The notes below the pieces were generated by a model. The model saw only the letters and a list, made by a program, of their open reading frames with translations, was not told the origin of the DNA and made no database searches. This document shows, one piece after another, positions 1-12,161 of a DNA stretch of 64,000 nt. Position numbers and translations under genes: made by a program. The DNA comes from Auxenochlorella pyrenoidosa (taxonomy: Eukaryota; Chlorophyta; Trebouxiophyceae; Chlorellales; Chlorellaceae), in assembly GCA_001430745.1 (NCBI GenBank), contig KQ482061.1:1220589-1284588 (forward strand). Direction: 5' to 3'. Numbering within the stretch: the stretch's first letter is position 1; each line of letters opens with the position of its first letter.

Positions 1-208
1 TTGCTGGCAGCGCATCTGCAGGGGCTTCCAGAACAAGAACACAAAGTGGCCATCCCACCCAAGGCTGCAGCGCACCTTTTGTGACGGGTTCACACGCTTT
101 GCACACTGTCATGAGCTATGCTGTTCTGCTTGTCTGTTGGGCTGCACCTAGAAACAAGCTGCCGAAGCGCCCGATCAAGCTTATTGGCCCTCGCCCGTGT
201 GCTCTGCT

Positions 209-1093
209 TCACGAGATGAAAGGGCGGCCCAGCTCCTGGTTGATGCCCCTCCGCATCTCCTCGTACGTCGCGTAGCCTGCAGGGGGCACACCGCCGCACA
301 CCGCCAGCAGGGCATGTCGAGGGCAGGGGCAAAGGCTTGGGGGTGCATGCCTGGTGCAGGCCATGCTGGGAGCGCAGGCATGTCCGCTCTTCCTGGTCTC
401 TGCCCTGCCCATCTCACACCGCTCCCCCACCTGTGCGCGGCAGCATGTAGTCTGTCCACCGCTGCTGCAGCGCCGCCTTGACCTGAGGGCTGAGCTCCGC
501 CCTGTTGGCGCCCAGCACTCCCTCCCGGACCTGCAGGCGGGAGGGCAAGGGGGCGGGCGTTGGCCGAGGGCGGGGAGTTCAAGAGGGCGATGCGCAAATC
601 TCTAGTATGCAGCCACGCCAAGCCTCCAGCAGCGGTTCATGCCACCTCAGCATGTGGATGGATCGGGCACAGCATCGCATGGCAGATAAGCTGCCTGGCA
701 TCCGGCGCCATCTAGCAACCATCCAAGTCATTCCAAAGGAGCGTCTGCGCTGGGTGCCACGCCCTGCAACCGCCTTTGGTGCGCCACCCGCCTAGCGCTT
801 CACCCCTCTCACACACCTTGCCGGACGAGGCACGAGTCATGCCGGCATGCTCTGGCCGTCCGCACTGCAGGTTCCGTGCCTGCTTTAGTTGGTGCTCATC
901 GTACCTGCCCGAGGACGGGGGGATCAGAACCTCGTCAGCTGCTGCATGTGCTGTATGCGCTAGCGTACCGTAAGCAGCCCCGGCTCCGAGCGGGCAAGTC
1001 GCTGGGCGGCCATGGGACCATCCGCTCCGCCCTTGCTGCCCCGCCGCGCCCAACTAACCTGGGGCAGGGAGCAGCGCGGGCAGCAGGGGAGCG

Positions 1094-1137
<44 letters not shown>

Positions 1138-3280
1138 CCAGCCTGCCTGCCGCACTCACTTTGTGGGGTGCGCCTTCATGAACTCGATGCTGCTCTGCTC
1201 AAGCGCGATGGATTGCCGCTCTGCATGCAGGCAGGTCGCAGCGGGCATGTGGAGGTGCTACGAGGCGTCTGAAAGACGACGCAACTATGTGGCGACCAAT
1301 GATTTCCCAGACTCATCCCTGCTTCCAACGCTGCCCAATGCAGTTGCGATCCCAGCACGCCATTCAGCTGCGCCGCAGGGCCCGGCATGCCGGTCAGCAG
1401 AAACGGCACAATAATCTGAGGAAGAGGGGTCGGGAGGAAGCCAGCAGCCTGCCCAGCTGTGCAGCAAGCAGGCGCAGGTTGCCACCGGCAGCCTCCGCAC
1501 GGAACCCACCCAAACATCAGCAGCTGTGCCCGCCTGCACCGCCAGCCCCACCCCCCACCCGGGTCGTCCAGGCCCAGGAAGCGCGCGATGAGCGCCACCG
1601 CCGCCGCCCGGTCCTGGTGCAGGTCCTCGTAGTGCAGCCACAGCACGCCCGGGTCCCGCCGCCGAGGGTACCAGCTGGCCTGCAGCGGAGACCGGCGCCC
1701 CGCGCTGCTGGCTGAGCAGCCGTGGCGGCGGCGCGCGCACCACGCCGCCTCCCGCCTCCCCAGCCCGCGCCCCCTCCCACCCACCATGTTGCTCCACTGG
1801 CTGGCGTTCTGCAGGGGGCTCTGCGCGTCGCCCCTCCACATGAAGAACTCCAGGATGAACTGGTCCAGGCTGCAGGGGGGGGGGGGGGTATGTGGAGGTT
1901 GGGGTTTGAGGGGGGCAGGCACCGGGAGCAGCGCCCCACCGGGCCCTGCCCACGAGGAAACCTGCTGCTGCCTGCTCCCTCGTGCTAGCGACATGGGCGA
2001 GGGCTGGCAAACGTTGCGTGGGCGCCCACCTGATGTCCCCCGCATCAAAGGCCCAGTCACGCATGAAGTAGAAGAAGGAGGGGCCCGCCTCCATGGGGTC
2101 TGCAGGGGGGGGGCGGGGGGCGGCAGGTGGGGTGGGGGGGCTGTGGGCACCCAGCAGAAGAAGAGCAGGCAAACCGGCGGATGTTCTGTGGGTAGGGCGG
2201 GCAGGTTGGAAAGCAGGCAGCCCAGGGGCACAGCCGCGCCCACCCCGTGGTCTGCCCACCTCGCACAATGTAGATGTGCTTGCCCGCTCCCTTTGGGCAG
2301 TCGGGCTCCCACCTGCGGCCCAAAGCCAACTGGTCACCCTTGTCAGGCATGGGGTCCAGGCCGCAGCATAGCATGCAGGGTGTGCTGCCATGCCTGCAGG
2401 CCATACCGTCAGCCTGTGTCACACCCCATGCCGCAGCAGGCTGCCCAGGGGTTCCGCGCCGGGCAGCCGCCCACCAGTGCGTTTTGAAGACGCGTGGATG
2501 CCAGCGTTGCGGCTGGTCAGGCTCCCCGTAGCCCCCGTCCCAGGCCATCTCCAGGCAGGGGATGGCCTGCAGCGGAAGGCGGCGGGGCTCAGGCTAGCGG
2601 GCCGCGCACGGCGCCCATGCTGGCTCGAGCAGCACACATGCAGTCAGCGCCCAGGTGGCTGCCCCCTGAGGAGGGCGGGAGACCGTCAGGAAGGCAGCCC
2701 CTCGGTTGGCTGCAGGCCTGCTGCCGTACAGCGCATGAGCAGGCCTGCAGTGCCAGGAGTGAGGCTGCAGATGGGGCCCACCAGGTTGATCTCTTCAAAG
2801 TCCATGTCACCGCGAGACCGCAGCGACTGCACGATCTGGCAGACCCACGTCGTGCCGCACCTGCCGGGCTAGGCAGGCAGGCAGGCGGGGGAGCTGGGCA
2901 GCATGCAGGCCGGCACAGCAGGGTGGGCCTGGTTCAGGCAGGGGCGCGGAAGGACGAGGGGACAGGGACACAGGAGTAGAGGCTGGGTGGCTGCTCACTT
3001 GGCCGGCGACACGATCATAACATCATCCGCTTTTGGTTTGAAGTGGTAGCCCTTCCACCGGCCTGGAACCAGGAGTGGGCGAGAGGCATTATGCCCGAGG
3101 GACTGCCATGCCTGCGGCGCCGCTGCCACTGCATAGGTAGTGCCGTTGCAAATGTCGCGGCATGATCGGGCAGTCCCAATTGTTTGAAGTTTATCCATTC
3201 CCACCTTCCTCCGATTCCTGGAGCCTAAGGGCCTCCACCATGCGCTGCACCTCTGGCGACTGCACAACCGGGGCGGCCAT
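209..3280 (-). CDS. PAPS-dependent sulfotransferase (Sulfotransfer_1 type)
   Basis: Multi-exon gene on the minus strand, ATG at 3280, stop at 209. Exons end or start at clear splice sites (3280-3205, 3062-2999, then about 2867 downwards). The joined protein has SPAKCGTTWVCQIVQSLRSR, a variant of the 5'-phosphosulfate loop, split across an intron. Next come DFEEINLV, a PRVFKTHW strand near 2480, KHIYIVR (near 2270) joined to DPMEAGPSFFYFMRDWAFD (near 2080), LWLHYEDLHQDRAAAVALIA then RFLGLDD (near 1600), EQSSIEFMKAHP (near 1200) and DEHQLKQARN (near 880). The C-terminal exons contain RAELSPQVKAALQQRW and YEEMRRGINQELGRPFIS. This is the order of soluble sulfotransferases, which move sulfate from PAPS to a small-molecule hydroxyl or amine. 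No signal peptide is seen, so it is probably cytosolic. The Ser of the usual KSGTTW is Cys here. The substrate cannot be told. Confidence 0.85.
1093..1151. repeat. CCTG tetranucleotide microsatellite
   Basis: About fourteen CCTG units with one interruption, lying in an intron of the sulfotransferase gene, between its 'SSIEFMKAHP' exon and the next downstream exon. Confidence 0.9.
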
Positions 3281-3718
3281 CGCCCTTGCGGACAATCGTA
3301 AATCCCAATTGAGAGTTCTTACGTGACAGAGAAATGCCGAGGGTTCGCAGAAGCCAGCTCTTTGAAATGCGGCGGTCCAGCGTGGCTGCAGGCGAGAATC
3401 GCTTGCGTCCCTCCTTGCAACTACTGTTGAAAGAATAATCAACTTTCATGTAGCCTTCAGGAAGTCGCACACCCCGCCACACTGTGTGCTGCCACCGCGA
3501 GCTGCTACTGCAGGCGTTGCAGCTGCCCAGTACTCTCTTGACATCACGCCAGTCCCTAGGTGAGTATGGACGCATGGCGCCAGCCCACGCAACTGAGCTT
3601 CTCTCTCTTGCCGGAGGTTGCCGCCACCGTTGCCGCCGCCGCCGCCGCCACCACAACCTAACTCTTGCCAGCTGCCTCCGCGCAGCTCGCCCCCAGCTGC
3701 CATCCACAGTTCAGCAGC
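3281..3718. other. divergent promoter region between sulfotransferase and WD40 gene
   Basis: About 440 bases between two start codons that point away from each other. It includes a (CCG)n-like stretch near 3617-3650 upstream of the WD40 start. No gene, TATA box or other defined motif is recognised. Confidence 0.5.
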
Positions 3719-6700
3719 ATGGCTGTCCGGCCGGATGATATGCCCGACTTTGCGGATCCTGAGCATGGCGTGCCGCGGCTGAGCCAGGTGAGCCGCACCT
3801 GGCCTCCCACTGGCCGGCACGTCGCATCGCTTGCTCCTGGTTCCTGCGATACGCATGCTGCCGCACTCTGCAGCGGCACAGCTGAAATGCACGCCACCAC
3901 AAGTACGCTTCGATGCATCACGAACGCAGGCGATGCCGCAGGGGTGGTGCAACCCGACAGCTCTCAACAGCCCCGTCACAACAACCCCCTCTCTGGCCTC
4001 CCTGTGCCGCAGGTGTGGTCGGCAGAGATGGAGGAGGCGGCGGTGTGCATGGCGCTGAGCCCCAAGGAGCAGCTGCTGGCGGTGGGGACCGTGGACGACG
4101 CCATAGCAGGCGCGCCGTGGGCGGCCCCCCACCGGGAGCCTGCTCCCGCCCCAGCCCCGATGCTCCCACTGCTCGGGTGGCTGCTGCATGTCGTGCAGTG
4201 CGTCATCCAGCGCGCGTGCCGGGCCTGCCACCCCTCAAGGGCCACCCCGCTCAAGCGCCAGCCTGGACCGCCCTGTGTGCAGTCCTGGAGGTGGGCGGCG
4301 GCGGCGTGGCTCACACGCTGGCGGGCCACAGCGGCGGCACCAACGGCCTGGCCTTCCTCTCCGGCAACAGCCTGGTCAGCGTGGGGGAGGACGGCGTGGC
4401 GCGGCTGTGGAACGTGGCGCGCGCCACCTGCCTGCATGAGCTGCGAGTGGATGCCGAGGGCGGCGACAGGCGAGTGTGAAGCGGTTGGGGTGGGGCCAGG
4501 ACGGCAGCGCGCCAGCACTCTGCGCTGCCGCCCGAAGCCGCCCAGGGCCGCAGTGCAAGTGGCAGCGTGACCCGGCTTGCCTGGCTGGCAAGGCAGTGGC
4601 ATGGTCCTGCTGCAGTCTGCGCCCAGGCCCCCCACCTCCCCTCCCCCGGCACCCGCCTCGCGCAGGACGCGGCGGGGCCACAGCGTCAACCACCTCACAG
4701 TGGCGCCGGGCGGCAAAGCCTTTGCCTGCGCTGCGGGGTGCCTCGTCACGCTCTTCACGCTGGGTCCCAGCGCGCAGGCGGAGCCCAGCAGGAAGGTGCT
4801 GGGCCCGCTGGAGAGCACGGTGAGGGGCGGGGGCGCGGGGACGCGCGGCGCATGGCACACCTCGTCTTCTCCGCGTGGCACATCGCCATTGCTGTGCACC
4901 AAAGCTGAGGCTGATGGCCCACGGGCTGGCTGCAACAGGCCCGTGGCACAGCAGGCACCCGCTCTGCCCCCGCGTCGCCTCCAGCCGTGCTGTTTGATGC
5001 GCCCCACCTCTTCCTCTCAGGTGGAGAGCCTGCGGTTTGACCGGCACGGCAACCTGCTGGCCACCTACAACGGCGGCGTCAGCTACTGGCGCTTTGACCG
5101 CAGCCAGGAGGAGAAGCAGGAGCTGGCGCTGCCGTACGCGGGGGCCTGCCTCTGCGGCGACGTCACGCCAGGTGGGAGGGCGCTGGCGGCCAGCCAGGGA
5201 GGCAGGGGCGGGGGCAGAGCGGGTGCTGCATGCACACAAGGCTGGCGCTGTGCGGGGCTGGCATGCCACGTGGCGCGATGTGTGGCCCCCACCCTTCCTG
5301 CCGATGTTCCCATGCCCCCTGCACCACTGGCCCCTGCAGGCATGGACTACATCGTGGCTGGCTGCCATGACTCCACAGTCCACATCTATCACTTCAAGAA
5401 GCAGCGGAAGAGCGGCGTGGAGCTGCAGGCAAGGGCCCCGGGCCGTGGCGGCGCGCAGCCGTGGTGTCTGCCATCCTGCTGCACCGGCGCTCCCGCCTAG
5501 GTATGAAGGGCGGCACCGCCGCATATTTTCTTGTGTGTGATGCCCCCCCCCTCCCCCCCTCCCCCCCCCCCGGTTCAGGAGATGACGTGCGGCGGTTACG
5601 ACTCCAAGGTGACGGCGGTGGACTTCAATGCGCGCGGCGACCGCATGGCGTCCTCGGGTGGGGTGGGCGGGTGGGGAGCAGAGGGGCAGAGGAGCAGGGG
5701 GGTGTGGGGTGGGGGCAGCGGCTTTAAGGAAAGGACAGGGCGTGTAAGTGGGTGGGTTTGGGGGCTCCCAGGGGGATGAGAGGTCGGGCGCAGGGAGGCA
5801 GCACGCCTGCGGTGGTGCAAGGCAGGAGCGCGTTTTGCAGAGTTGCTGTGGGGTGCAGTTTGCCGAGGAACTTGTGAGACAACAGCAGGGTGTGCTTGTG
5901 GCTGCCTGCACGTCGCGCCAGCTTATTTCGCCAAGCTGAAGACATCGAACCAAACACCGAGGTGCCAGCAGACACCAGCTTTCGTGCCTGTTCACAGCCG
6001 GAACTGCCCGTCCAAATCCTCCAGGCGGCGACAAGAACACAGTCTGGAACTTCAGCGGCAGCCCCACAGGCACGATGCCGACGCTGGCGGTGGGGCACTT
6101 TGGGCCCATCACCTGCCAGGTGCGCTGTGCCGCGCTGCGCCCGCTCCACAGGGCCCGCCGTGGCACGCGGCTGTTTAACAAGTAATGCTCGTTCTGCTGC
6201 GCACAGGCCTGGCTGCTGTGGTGCCAAGGCGTGGTGGGCGCCATGCCTTTGGCCTGCGGCCACGAACATGGGATGCATTGCTTGTTGTCCACCTTCTGCA
6301 GTTTGCCCACCAAAAAATGGGGAGTCCCATGCCCCATGTGCTGGTCAGCCCCTCGGTCGCTCCTGGGCCTGGCTGGCCGCTGGCAGGCAACATTCGCCAT
6401 GTTGCACGCTCACACTCGAGGCGTGCTGCCTGCTGCCACCCCTGTTGCGCAGGCCTGGCAGCCAGACGCGGTTGGCTGGCTGGCCACTGGCGGCAAGGAC
6501 GGCCGGCTGTTCATTTATGACGTGGACAACGGAGTCCCCATTGGAAAGGGCATGCCGTTCATCTGCCAGCCTGGCGCCGTGGGGGCTGCCGACGGTGGGT
6601 GGGGAGGCCCATGCCCGGGATGGTTCCTGCACGGCAGCTGACACGCGCCCTGCAGGAGACAGCATGCTGATGCTGAGTGTGAATGATGACGGCACATGTA

Positions 6701-7032
6701 CCTGTGTCTGTCCTGCACGTGATTCTAGCTTTGCCTTGCGCTTGCCCGTCACAACTGTTGGTTGGTTGCTGCCCGCTGCCCTCCCTCCAGACGAGGACGA
6801 GGTGACGGCGCTTATCTTCGCGCGGCAAGGCCTGCTCTACTCTGGCCACATCAGCGGCATGGTCCGGAAGTGGGAGCTCCCCACTGCAGGCAGCTCGGAG
6901 GATGAGGAGGAGGAGGAGGAGGAAGAGGAGGAGGAGGCCCCGCAGGCTGTGGACCTGCAGCAGCAGCGGCAGCAGCAGCGGCAGCAAGGACAGCAGCAAG
7001 CTGCGCACGCTGGGGCAGCTGGGCAAAGCTAG
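3719..7032 (+). CDS. WD40-repeat protein of unknown role
   Basis: Starts at ATG 3719 (MAVRPDDMPDFADPEHGVPR) and stops at 7032, with about ten exons. WD/beta-propeller blades read in order: a blade starting VWSAEMEEAAVCMALSPKEQ; GHSGGTNGLAFLSGNSLVSV followed by GEDGVARLWNV (about 4325-4420); GHSVNHLTVAPGGKAFACAA; VESLRFDRHGNLLATYNG; MDYIVAGCHDSTVHIYHFKK; SKVTAVDFNARGDRMASSG; GDKNTVWNFSGS with GHFGPITC; WLATGGKDGRLFIYDVDNG; and a last blade ending GHISGMVRKWELP. The tail is a run of Glu followed by Gln/Arg-rich sequence (6898-7020). Such proteins are scaffolds in larger complexes. I do not recognise a specific orthologue group. No signal peptide or membrane segment is evident. Confidence 0.85.
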
Positions 7033-7435
7033 GCCTGGGCACTAAGGCACTGTGGATGAGGTGCAAATTTTGCTAGTCCCCAGCCCTTGTCAACGCACTC
7101 GCCCTCACTTCCTGTGCACTGTTGGCTGTCCCTGCGTCCCTGGTTGCTCTGCACAGATCAACACGACGCTTGCTATTGTGTTCAAAACCCGTGATTGGCA
7201 GCTTGAGCAGGCGGTTGGAGCAGCAGTAGAGAAGCTGCAGGCACACGTCTCTCGGCCGCTCTTCCTGACGGGTGTCAAGCTGCCAGCCGATCTCAAAGTG
7301 GCATGCACCCTGTTGGCCACCCAAAGTTTCCTGCTGGCTCTCTGAACTGGCACTTTGGCTGATGGAAGGACTGTCCAGCTTGCAGCAAGTTAGCACGAAC
7401 CAAGCAGGGGCATGGGAGGGGGAGGCAGGGGGACG
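7033..7435. other. intergenic region between convergent genes
   Basis: About 400 bases between the WD40 stop and the aldolase stop. An open frame at 7052-7345 (+) has no recognisable domain and is most likely 3' untranslated sequence. No RNA gene seen. Confidence 0.5.
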
Positions 7436-8420
7436 CTAGAGCTCCGCGGCCAGCCGCCGTCGTGTCACCTCCACGCCCAGCGACTGCAGCACGCCGCCCA
7501 CCGCCACGTGCGGCTTGGCAACCCCCACAGTCACTGCCGCCACGGAGGGGTAGCCTCGCAGCAGTTGCGCTGCGATGCGCTCCGCCACAGACTCTATGAG
7601 CTGCGCTGGCGGGCCCTCCACTATGCCCCTGATGTCCCTGCAGGCCCGGGTGGCGCCAGGCAGCGCCGCTCAACGTGATTGTCAGCGAGCAGCTGGGCGG
7701 CCGGCGCTTTGCATGGCACACAGAAAAGGGGAGGCCCGTGTATGGGCACACGGGTGCACACCTGCCGGCCCAGCTGTTGCTCCCCCCTTGAACGTTCATG
7801 TTTCTGCATGTGAGCTGTGAGCTGCGCTCATCCTCTCGTCCTGACCCCCCCTCGTTTCCCCCTTCCCTCCCGCGCGCTCACTCGTAGACCTGCGCATAGT
7901 TTATGGTGTGGCTCAGGTCGTCGCTGCGGCCCGCCTGGCCCAAGTCGGTGAACAGCGTGGCATCCACAACAAACTTCTGGCCCAGCTTGTTCTCCTGGGA
8001 CAGGAAAGTCATGGAGGGGCAGGCATGGATCATGCCATAACCTGCAGCGGCCACGAGGGGGTACCCACCTGCAGGTCTTCCAGGGCGGCAGCTTCAAGTG
8101 CACACAAGCCAGAGTCAGTCTGGCGTTGGCGTGGCCAGGCACGCGCATGCACCAGTGGCGCCCCTGACCTCTGGGAAGACTCCATGGTACCCGTGAAACA
8201 CCAGGCCTCGCAGCAGGATTTTGTCGTGCGCAGCGCCAGCAGCCAGGTCGCTGAGGGCCCGAATCCCGCCTAGGTGTGACGTTGCTGCCGCTGTCGCCGC
8301 CTGTAGGCAGGACAGCGAGCGGCGGCTGTCGGCGACTTTTGGATCGCAACTCGCACTGCAATGGTTACCGACAGCGGCCGCCCGCACCTGGGCCAGGCTG
8401 TGAAGCCGCGCAGCGAGCAT
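7436..8420 (-). CDS. folB: dihydroneopterin aldolase with an N-terminal extension
   Basis: ATG at 8420, stop at 7436, about four exons. The enzyme (7,8-dihydroneopterin to 6-hydroxymethyl-dihydropterin plus glycolaldehyde) acts in folate synthesis. The first exon gives an N-terminal extension of about 65 residues, rich in Ala, Ser and Arg, consistent with an organelle targeting peptide. It then runs into KILLRGLVFHGYHGVFPE, the substrate-pocket segment of FolB. Downstream exons give NKLGQKFVVDATLFTDL, DDLSHTINYAQVYE, IRGIVEGPPAQLIESVAERI and TVGVAKPHVAVGG; the Lys before Pro matches the family catalytic Lys. Plant aldolases of this family are about 120-145 residues, so the core is full length. 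A short exon reading AALEDLQ lies before NKLGQ. It is a monofunctional form, not fused to pyrophosphokinase or dihydropteroate synthase. Confidence 0.87.
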
Positions 8421-8645
8421 TGCTGGTTTTTCACCCCGCTCGCTGAATGAGTCACGGAGCTTTCAGTGAAGTGTTGATTATATGTATAATGCGGTAAGAG
8501 CAAACATGACGCAATCGAGTGTTTGCAGTCAAAGACATGCAGCCTGGATGCAGCCGCTGTGCCGTTGCCGGCCAGCCGGCCAGTTGCTGATGACGCAGGC
8601 CTGCCTGTTCGATGTTGCACATGAAGGCGTCGAACACAAAATTCA

Positions 8646-10714
8646 TCATCTCAGCAGCTCGACCATGGAAGCATCAGTAGCAGCCATGGCTGTGAGAGCG
8701 CTGGCCTGCCGTCGCCGCACCTCAGCCGCCCAGCAGTCTGGTGGCGCATCCTGCTGCTGCCGCCGCTGCTGACTGCCCAGGGCCAGCTTGTGCTTCAGTA
8801 GTGCCTCTATCCACTCTATGGAGGCATCCAGCTCCGACACCAGGGCATCTGCTGCAGTGGAAACCTGCTGTGCATGCTGCAGCGACAGCAGGCTGGGCAC
8901 CAGGGACACCGCCCCTGCAGGTGTGCCCGCTTGCGCCGCCGCCGCTGCCAGGCCCTGCCCCAGCTGCTGCTCCATCACGCTCAGCACCTGTCTACTGCCT
9001 GCTCGCAGCTCCACCTCAGCAAAGCTGCCGCCGTGCTGTGTGACCTGCACCTCTGCTGCCGCACGCGCCGGGCCGCAGCTCTGCTGCGTCGGCGGGCCTG
9101 GGAGCACATACAGCTGCGCCGCCAGATGCTGGCTGCCGCCTGCCTGGCAGGGATCGGGGCTTTCTGCTGTGTTGCCTGCTGGAATGCACCCCAGCTGCTT
9201 TTGCACAATGCGGTGGATGCAGCTCAGATCGAGTCGCTCAGAGGCTGCCGCCAGCGCACGGCGATGCCGCCAGCGCTCCGACAGTGCCGGTTGTGGCAGC
9301 AGCGGGCGGCTGTGGCTCTGCAGCCACTCCTGCCACCGCAGGTGCACCCGCCCAAGCGGCACTGGCGGCAAGGCTGGGGGGGCTGCCCTGGGCGCTGCTG
9401 CTGCTGCTGCTGCACTGCTGCCCACGCTGCGTGTGTCCTCCTGCAGCAAGAAGACGTCCACAGCGGCGTCCCCGGCTGCCTGCTGGCCATGGCCCTGGCC
9501 TAGCAGCCCACTGTCGTGCCCCCCCCGCTGCTGCACCTCCAGTGCAGCGGTGAGCTCCAGCAGAGGTGGCCCATCGGCGGCTGAGCTGCCGATGTCGCCG
9601 CCCTGGCCAACATTGCTGGAATGCAGCAGGGTGCACTGCTGCTGGCTGCACACCAGGCTGCAGTCCCCGCTTGATGCCAGGAGCGTCAGGCTGCTGCAGA
9701 GGCTCCTGTCGCCGCCGCCGCCGCTGGTGCCGCTGCTGCCCCAGCCTGGCTTGCAACCCTGGCGCCGAGCCACGACTGCACGCAGCCGCCACTGGCCCGC
9801 AGCACACTCTGCCTGCAGGCTGCGCACCTCAAAGCCTGCGCCAGCACTGCTGCTACCCAGCCCCTGTGTGCCTGGATGAACGCGCTGCGCGTGCTGCCAC
9901 GAGGCACGGCAGTGCTCCGCCAGCACTGCCTCGCCAGCGGCGACCAATGCCTGCTTCTGGTGCAGCAGGCGGCGCTGCGCCTCCAGCTGCAGGCGGCCCG
10001 TGTCTAGGCGCCTTCGCATGGAGGCCGCTACCTGCAAAAGGGAGGCACGAGCGCGGCTCAGACGCAGCGCAGGGCTGTGCCCAGGTGCTGCATCCGACCT
10101 GAAGCTGCGGGCCATGCTGCTCCCCTGCACCCTGAACCCTTGCGCTGGACGCCGCCTGCTGCTGCCGCTTGGTCTACCATGCCCCACTCGCCTTCAGCAG
10201 GCCCTCGCGTGCCTCCTCATCGTCGGGGGCGGGCGCGGAACCCGGGCCTGGCCCTGCGACCCCTTCGCCCCCGCTGCAGCTCTCTGGTATCATGTCCAGC
10301 TCGTCGGCATCATCCTGCTGCGGCCCATCTGCCTGCGTCTGCGCAGGCTCGGTCGGTGAGCTGGCATCAGCTGTCGGGCGCTGTCGCTGCCGCGGCACCC
10401 CCCTGCTGGCGTGCTGCTGATGCTCGGCTCGGCGTGCGGTTGCCTGATGTACTTCAGCTGCGAACTCCTCTGCCCAGTTACCATCCTGGCTGGCACCACT
10501 TGGCTGGCTGCCCAAGGGCAACGGCGCTGCTTGCGTGCCTTGGCCTGCCCTGCAGCACAGGCGCAGGCGGGCAGGCAGGCACGTTGCACGAGGGAGCTGG
10601 GACCCGAGGCGCGCACTGCAATCGGACGGCGTCAGATCTCCCTGTTCACCTGCGCTTGCTCTCAGCCTGCTGCCCAGCCTGTGCAGGCCTCTTCAAAGCA
10701 AGCCGGCCCCTCAT
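8646..10714 (-). CDS. unrecognised protein with helical segments
   Basis: I do not recognise this gene. The start is inferred: ATG 10714 opens a short basic exon (MRGRLALKRPAQAGQQ...) with a GTGAAC donor ending the exon at 10650. The next exon begins at 10549 after CTGCAG and continues in frame (GNWAEEFAAEVHQATARR, then an acidic Asp/Glu/Pro stretch) to near 10190. After an intron ending near 10030-10110, one long exon runs to the stop at 8646. That exon begins with a likely coiled coil (RLDTGRLQLEAQRRLLHQKQ). Its middle is Gly/Ser/Gln-rich, and it ends in a second helical region (WIEALLKHKLALGSQQ). No signal peptide, membrane span or catalytic motif is visible. It could be a subunit of a cytoskeletal, kinetochore or autophagy complex, but that is only a guess from shape. 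The intron near 10190 is not resolved. Confidence 0.5.
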
Positions 10715-10937
10715 CAGTGGTGCGGGGCTGAAAGGAGCAGTATCAGCTGTCAAGCGGGCCAAAACTGCGATCGACAATGCTTCAATACGACAATAGCGGG
10801 GCTGCTGCAGCCACCGGGCCTCAGCAGGCTTGCCAGTTGTCGACCTCGCCAAACCCTTCAGGAATGCCTTGGCGATCTGCAAAGCATACTCAGTCCACAG
10901 CGGCAACAGACAAACTTTACAGGAGTCGACAGGAGGT

Positions 10938-12161
10938 ATGGCCTCTTTCAGCGAGCAGGAGCTGCAGCAGGCGTGCACCCTGCTTGCAGCAGAGTTTCCT
11001 GACACACCAAGAAGCGTCCTTGAGAGTGTGCTGCGGAAGTGCGAGCTGGAACTGCCAGTGGCACGTCGCAAGCTACTGGAGCTGCAGCCACAGGGGCCGC
11101 CACAGCAGGCCGGCCGCACTCACAGCAGTTCAGCGGTGAGATGGGTGTAGGGGGGGCCTGCAAGCCAGCGGCGAGGGTTGCCCGCCGTTCCCGCTTGCGG
11201 GCTCTGCGCTGCAGAGCGCTGCCTGCCACCCGGCCAGCGCTGGCCAGCCAGGCGAGCTGCTGTTGACGCTATGCATGGAGCTGCCTCCTGGCGTAGGCAG
11301 CAGCAGAGGAAGAGGAGGACAACTGGTTTGACTGGAACAAGGTGTGAGCCCGCGTTCGCCCGCTGCTGCACTGAGCCCCGGCGGCCTTGCATTACGTACC
11401 GACCCCCCCTTCCATTACGGACTGACCCCCCCTTCGATGCTGGTCGCCCGCAGAGTTTGTAACTTGGGTGCAGCCATGCCTGTATGCGCGTCTGACCCCC
11501 ATGAGTTCACGATCGACTTGCCGTGCCAACCTGGCTGCCTGGGCCCGGCCTTCTTGCAGAGCATGCGGGACCTCGGCCTAGAGTCCCTGGGGGCGCAGCT
11601 GTCGCTGCTGGGGCGGCAAGTGGCCAGCAGCCTGAACTCCATTCTCCCGCCAGGCGCGTCCGCCACACCGGCTGCTTCAGCTGATGCGCTGTGGGCAGAG
11701 GGCCGCATGCAAAGGGCGCGTCCGAGGTGCATGCTTCTGCTCCATGTTTGCACATGCTCGGCCGCCAGCTGAAACGGTGCTTGCACGCATGCAGACTTGA
11801 ACCCCTTCGGGTTTGATGAGGAGGAGCTGGAGGAGGAGGCAGCAGCGGCGGCGGCCAGGTGAGCAGACGCGCTGCCGTCTCTGCTCCACTTGCTCCGCGC
11901 CATTCGTGCTAATGTTGAGGCGACAGACTGACACGACACGCCTGCTTGGGCACAAGTCAAGAACCCACACCCTGCTCCGGTATTGGCGTCCGCCGCAGGG
12001 CGGCGGCGGAGGCTGAGCGAGAGAAGCGCAGCACAGCGGTGGGCGCCAGCACGCGGCAGCTGAACGCGCGGCGCGCTGGCGGCGCGCCATCGCCAGGCTC
12101 CTCCCGCCGGCCCACGGAAGAGAAGGAGGAAGATGAGGAGGACTACGACAAGCTCAACTGA
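10938..12161 (+). CDS. CUE/UBA-like domain protein
   Basis: ATG 10938 (AGGAGGT just upstream is incidental in a eukaryote), stop at 12161, five exons. Exon 1 reads SEQELQQACTLLAAEFPD then TPRSVLESVLRKCELELPVA, the three-helix pattern of a CUE or UBA-like ubiquitin-binding domain (residues about 5-45). Later exons give an acidic EEEEDNWFDWNK, then CASDPHEFTIDLPCQPGCLG and FLQSMRDLGLESLGAQLSLL, then NPFGFDEEELEEE. The last exon is charged and ends EEDEEDYDKLN. Total about 240 residues. The name rests on exon 1 only; no catalytic domain is present. It is probably an adaptor that binds ubiquitin, which is inference. Confidence 0.62.
11390..11434. repeat. two direct copies of a 22-bp intronic motif
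   Basis: Copies at 11390-11411 and 11413-11434 share CATTACG...CTGACCCCCCCTT-like sequence with two or three differences. They lie in the second intron of the CUE-like gene. No function is evident. Confidence 0.7.

Noticed and set aside
4376..6400. A 674-codon open frame on the minus strand
   Set aside because: It is antisense to the WD40 gene's exons and introns, is Pro/Arg/His-rich without domains, and is typical of GC-rich shadow frames.
10931..10937. AGGAGGT before the CUE-like ATG as a ribosome binding site
   Set aside because: The genome is eukaryotic with spliceosomal introns; the match is chance.
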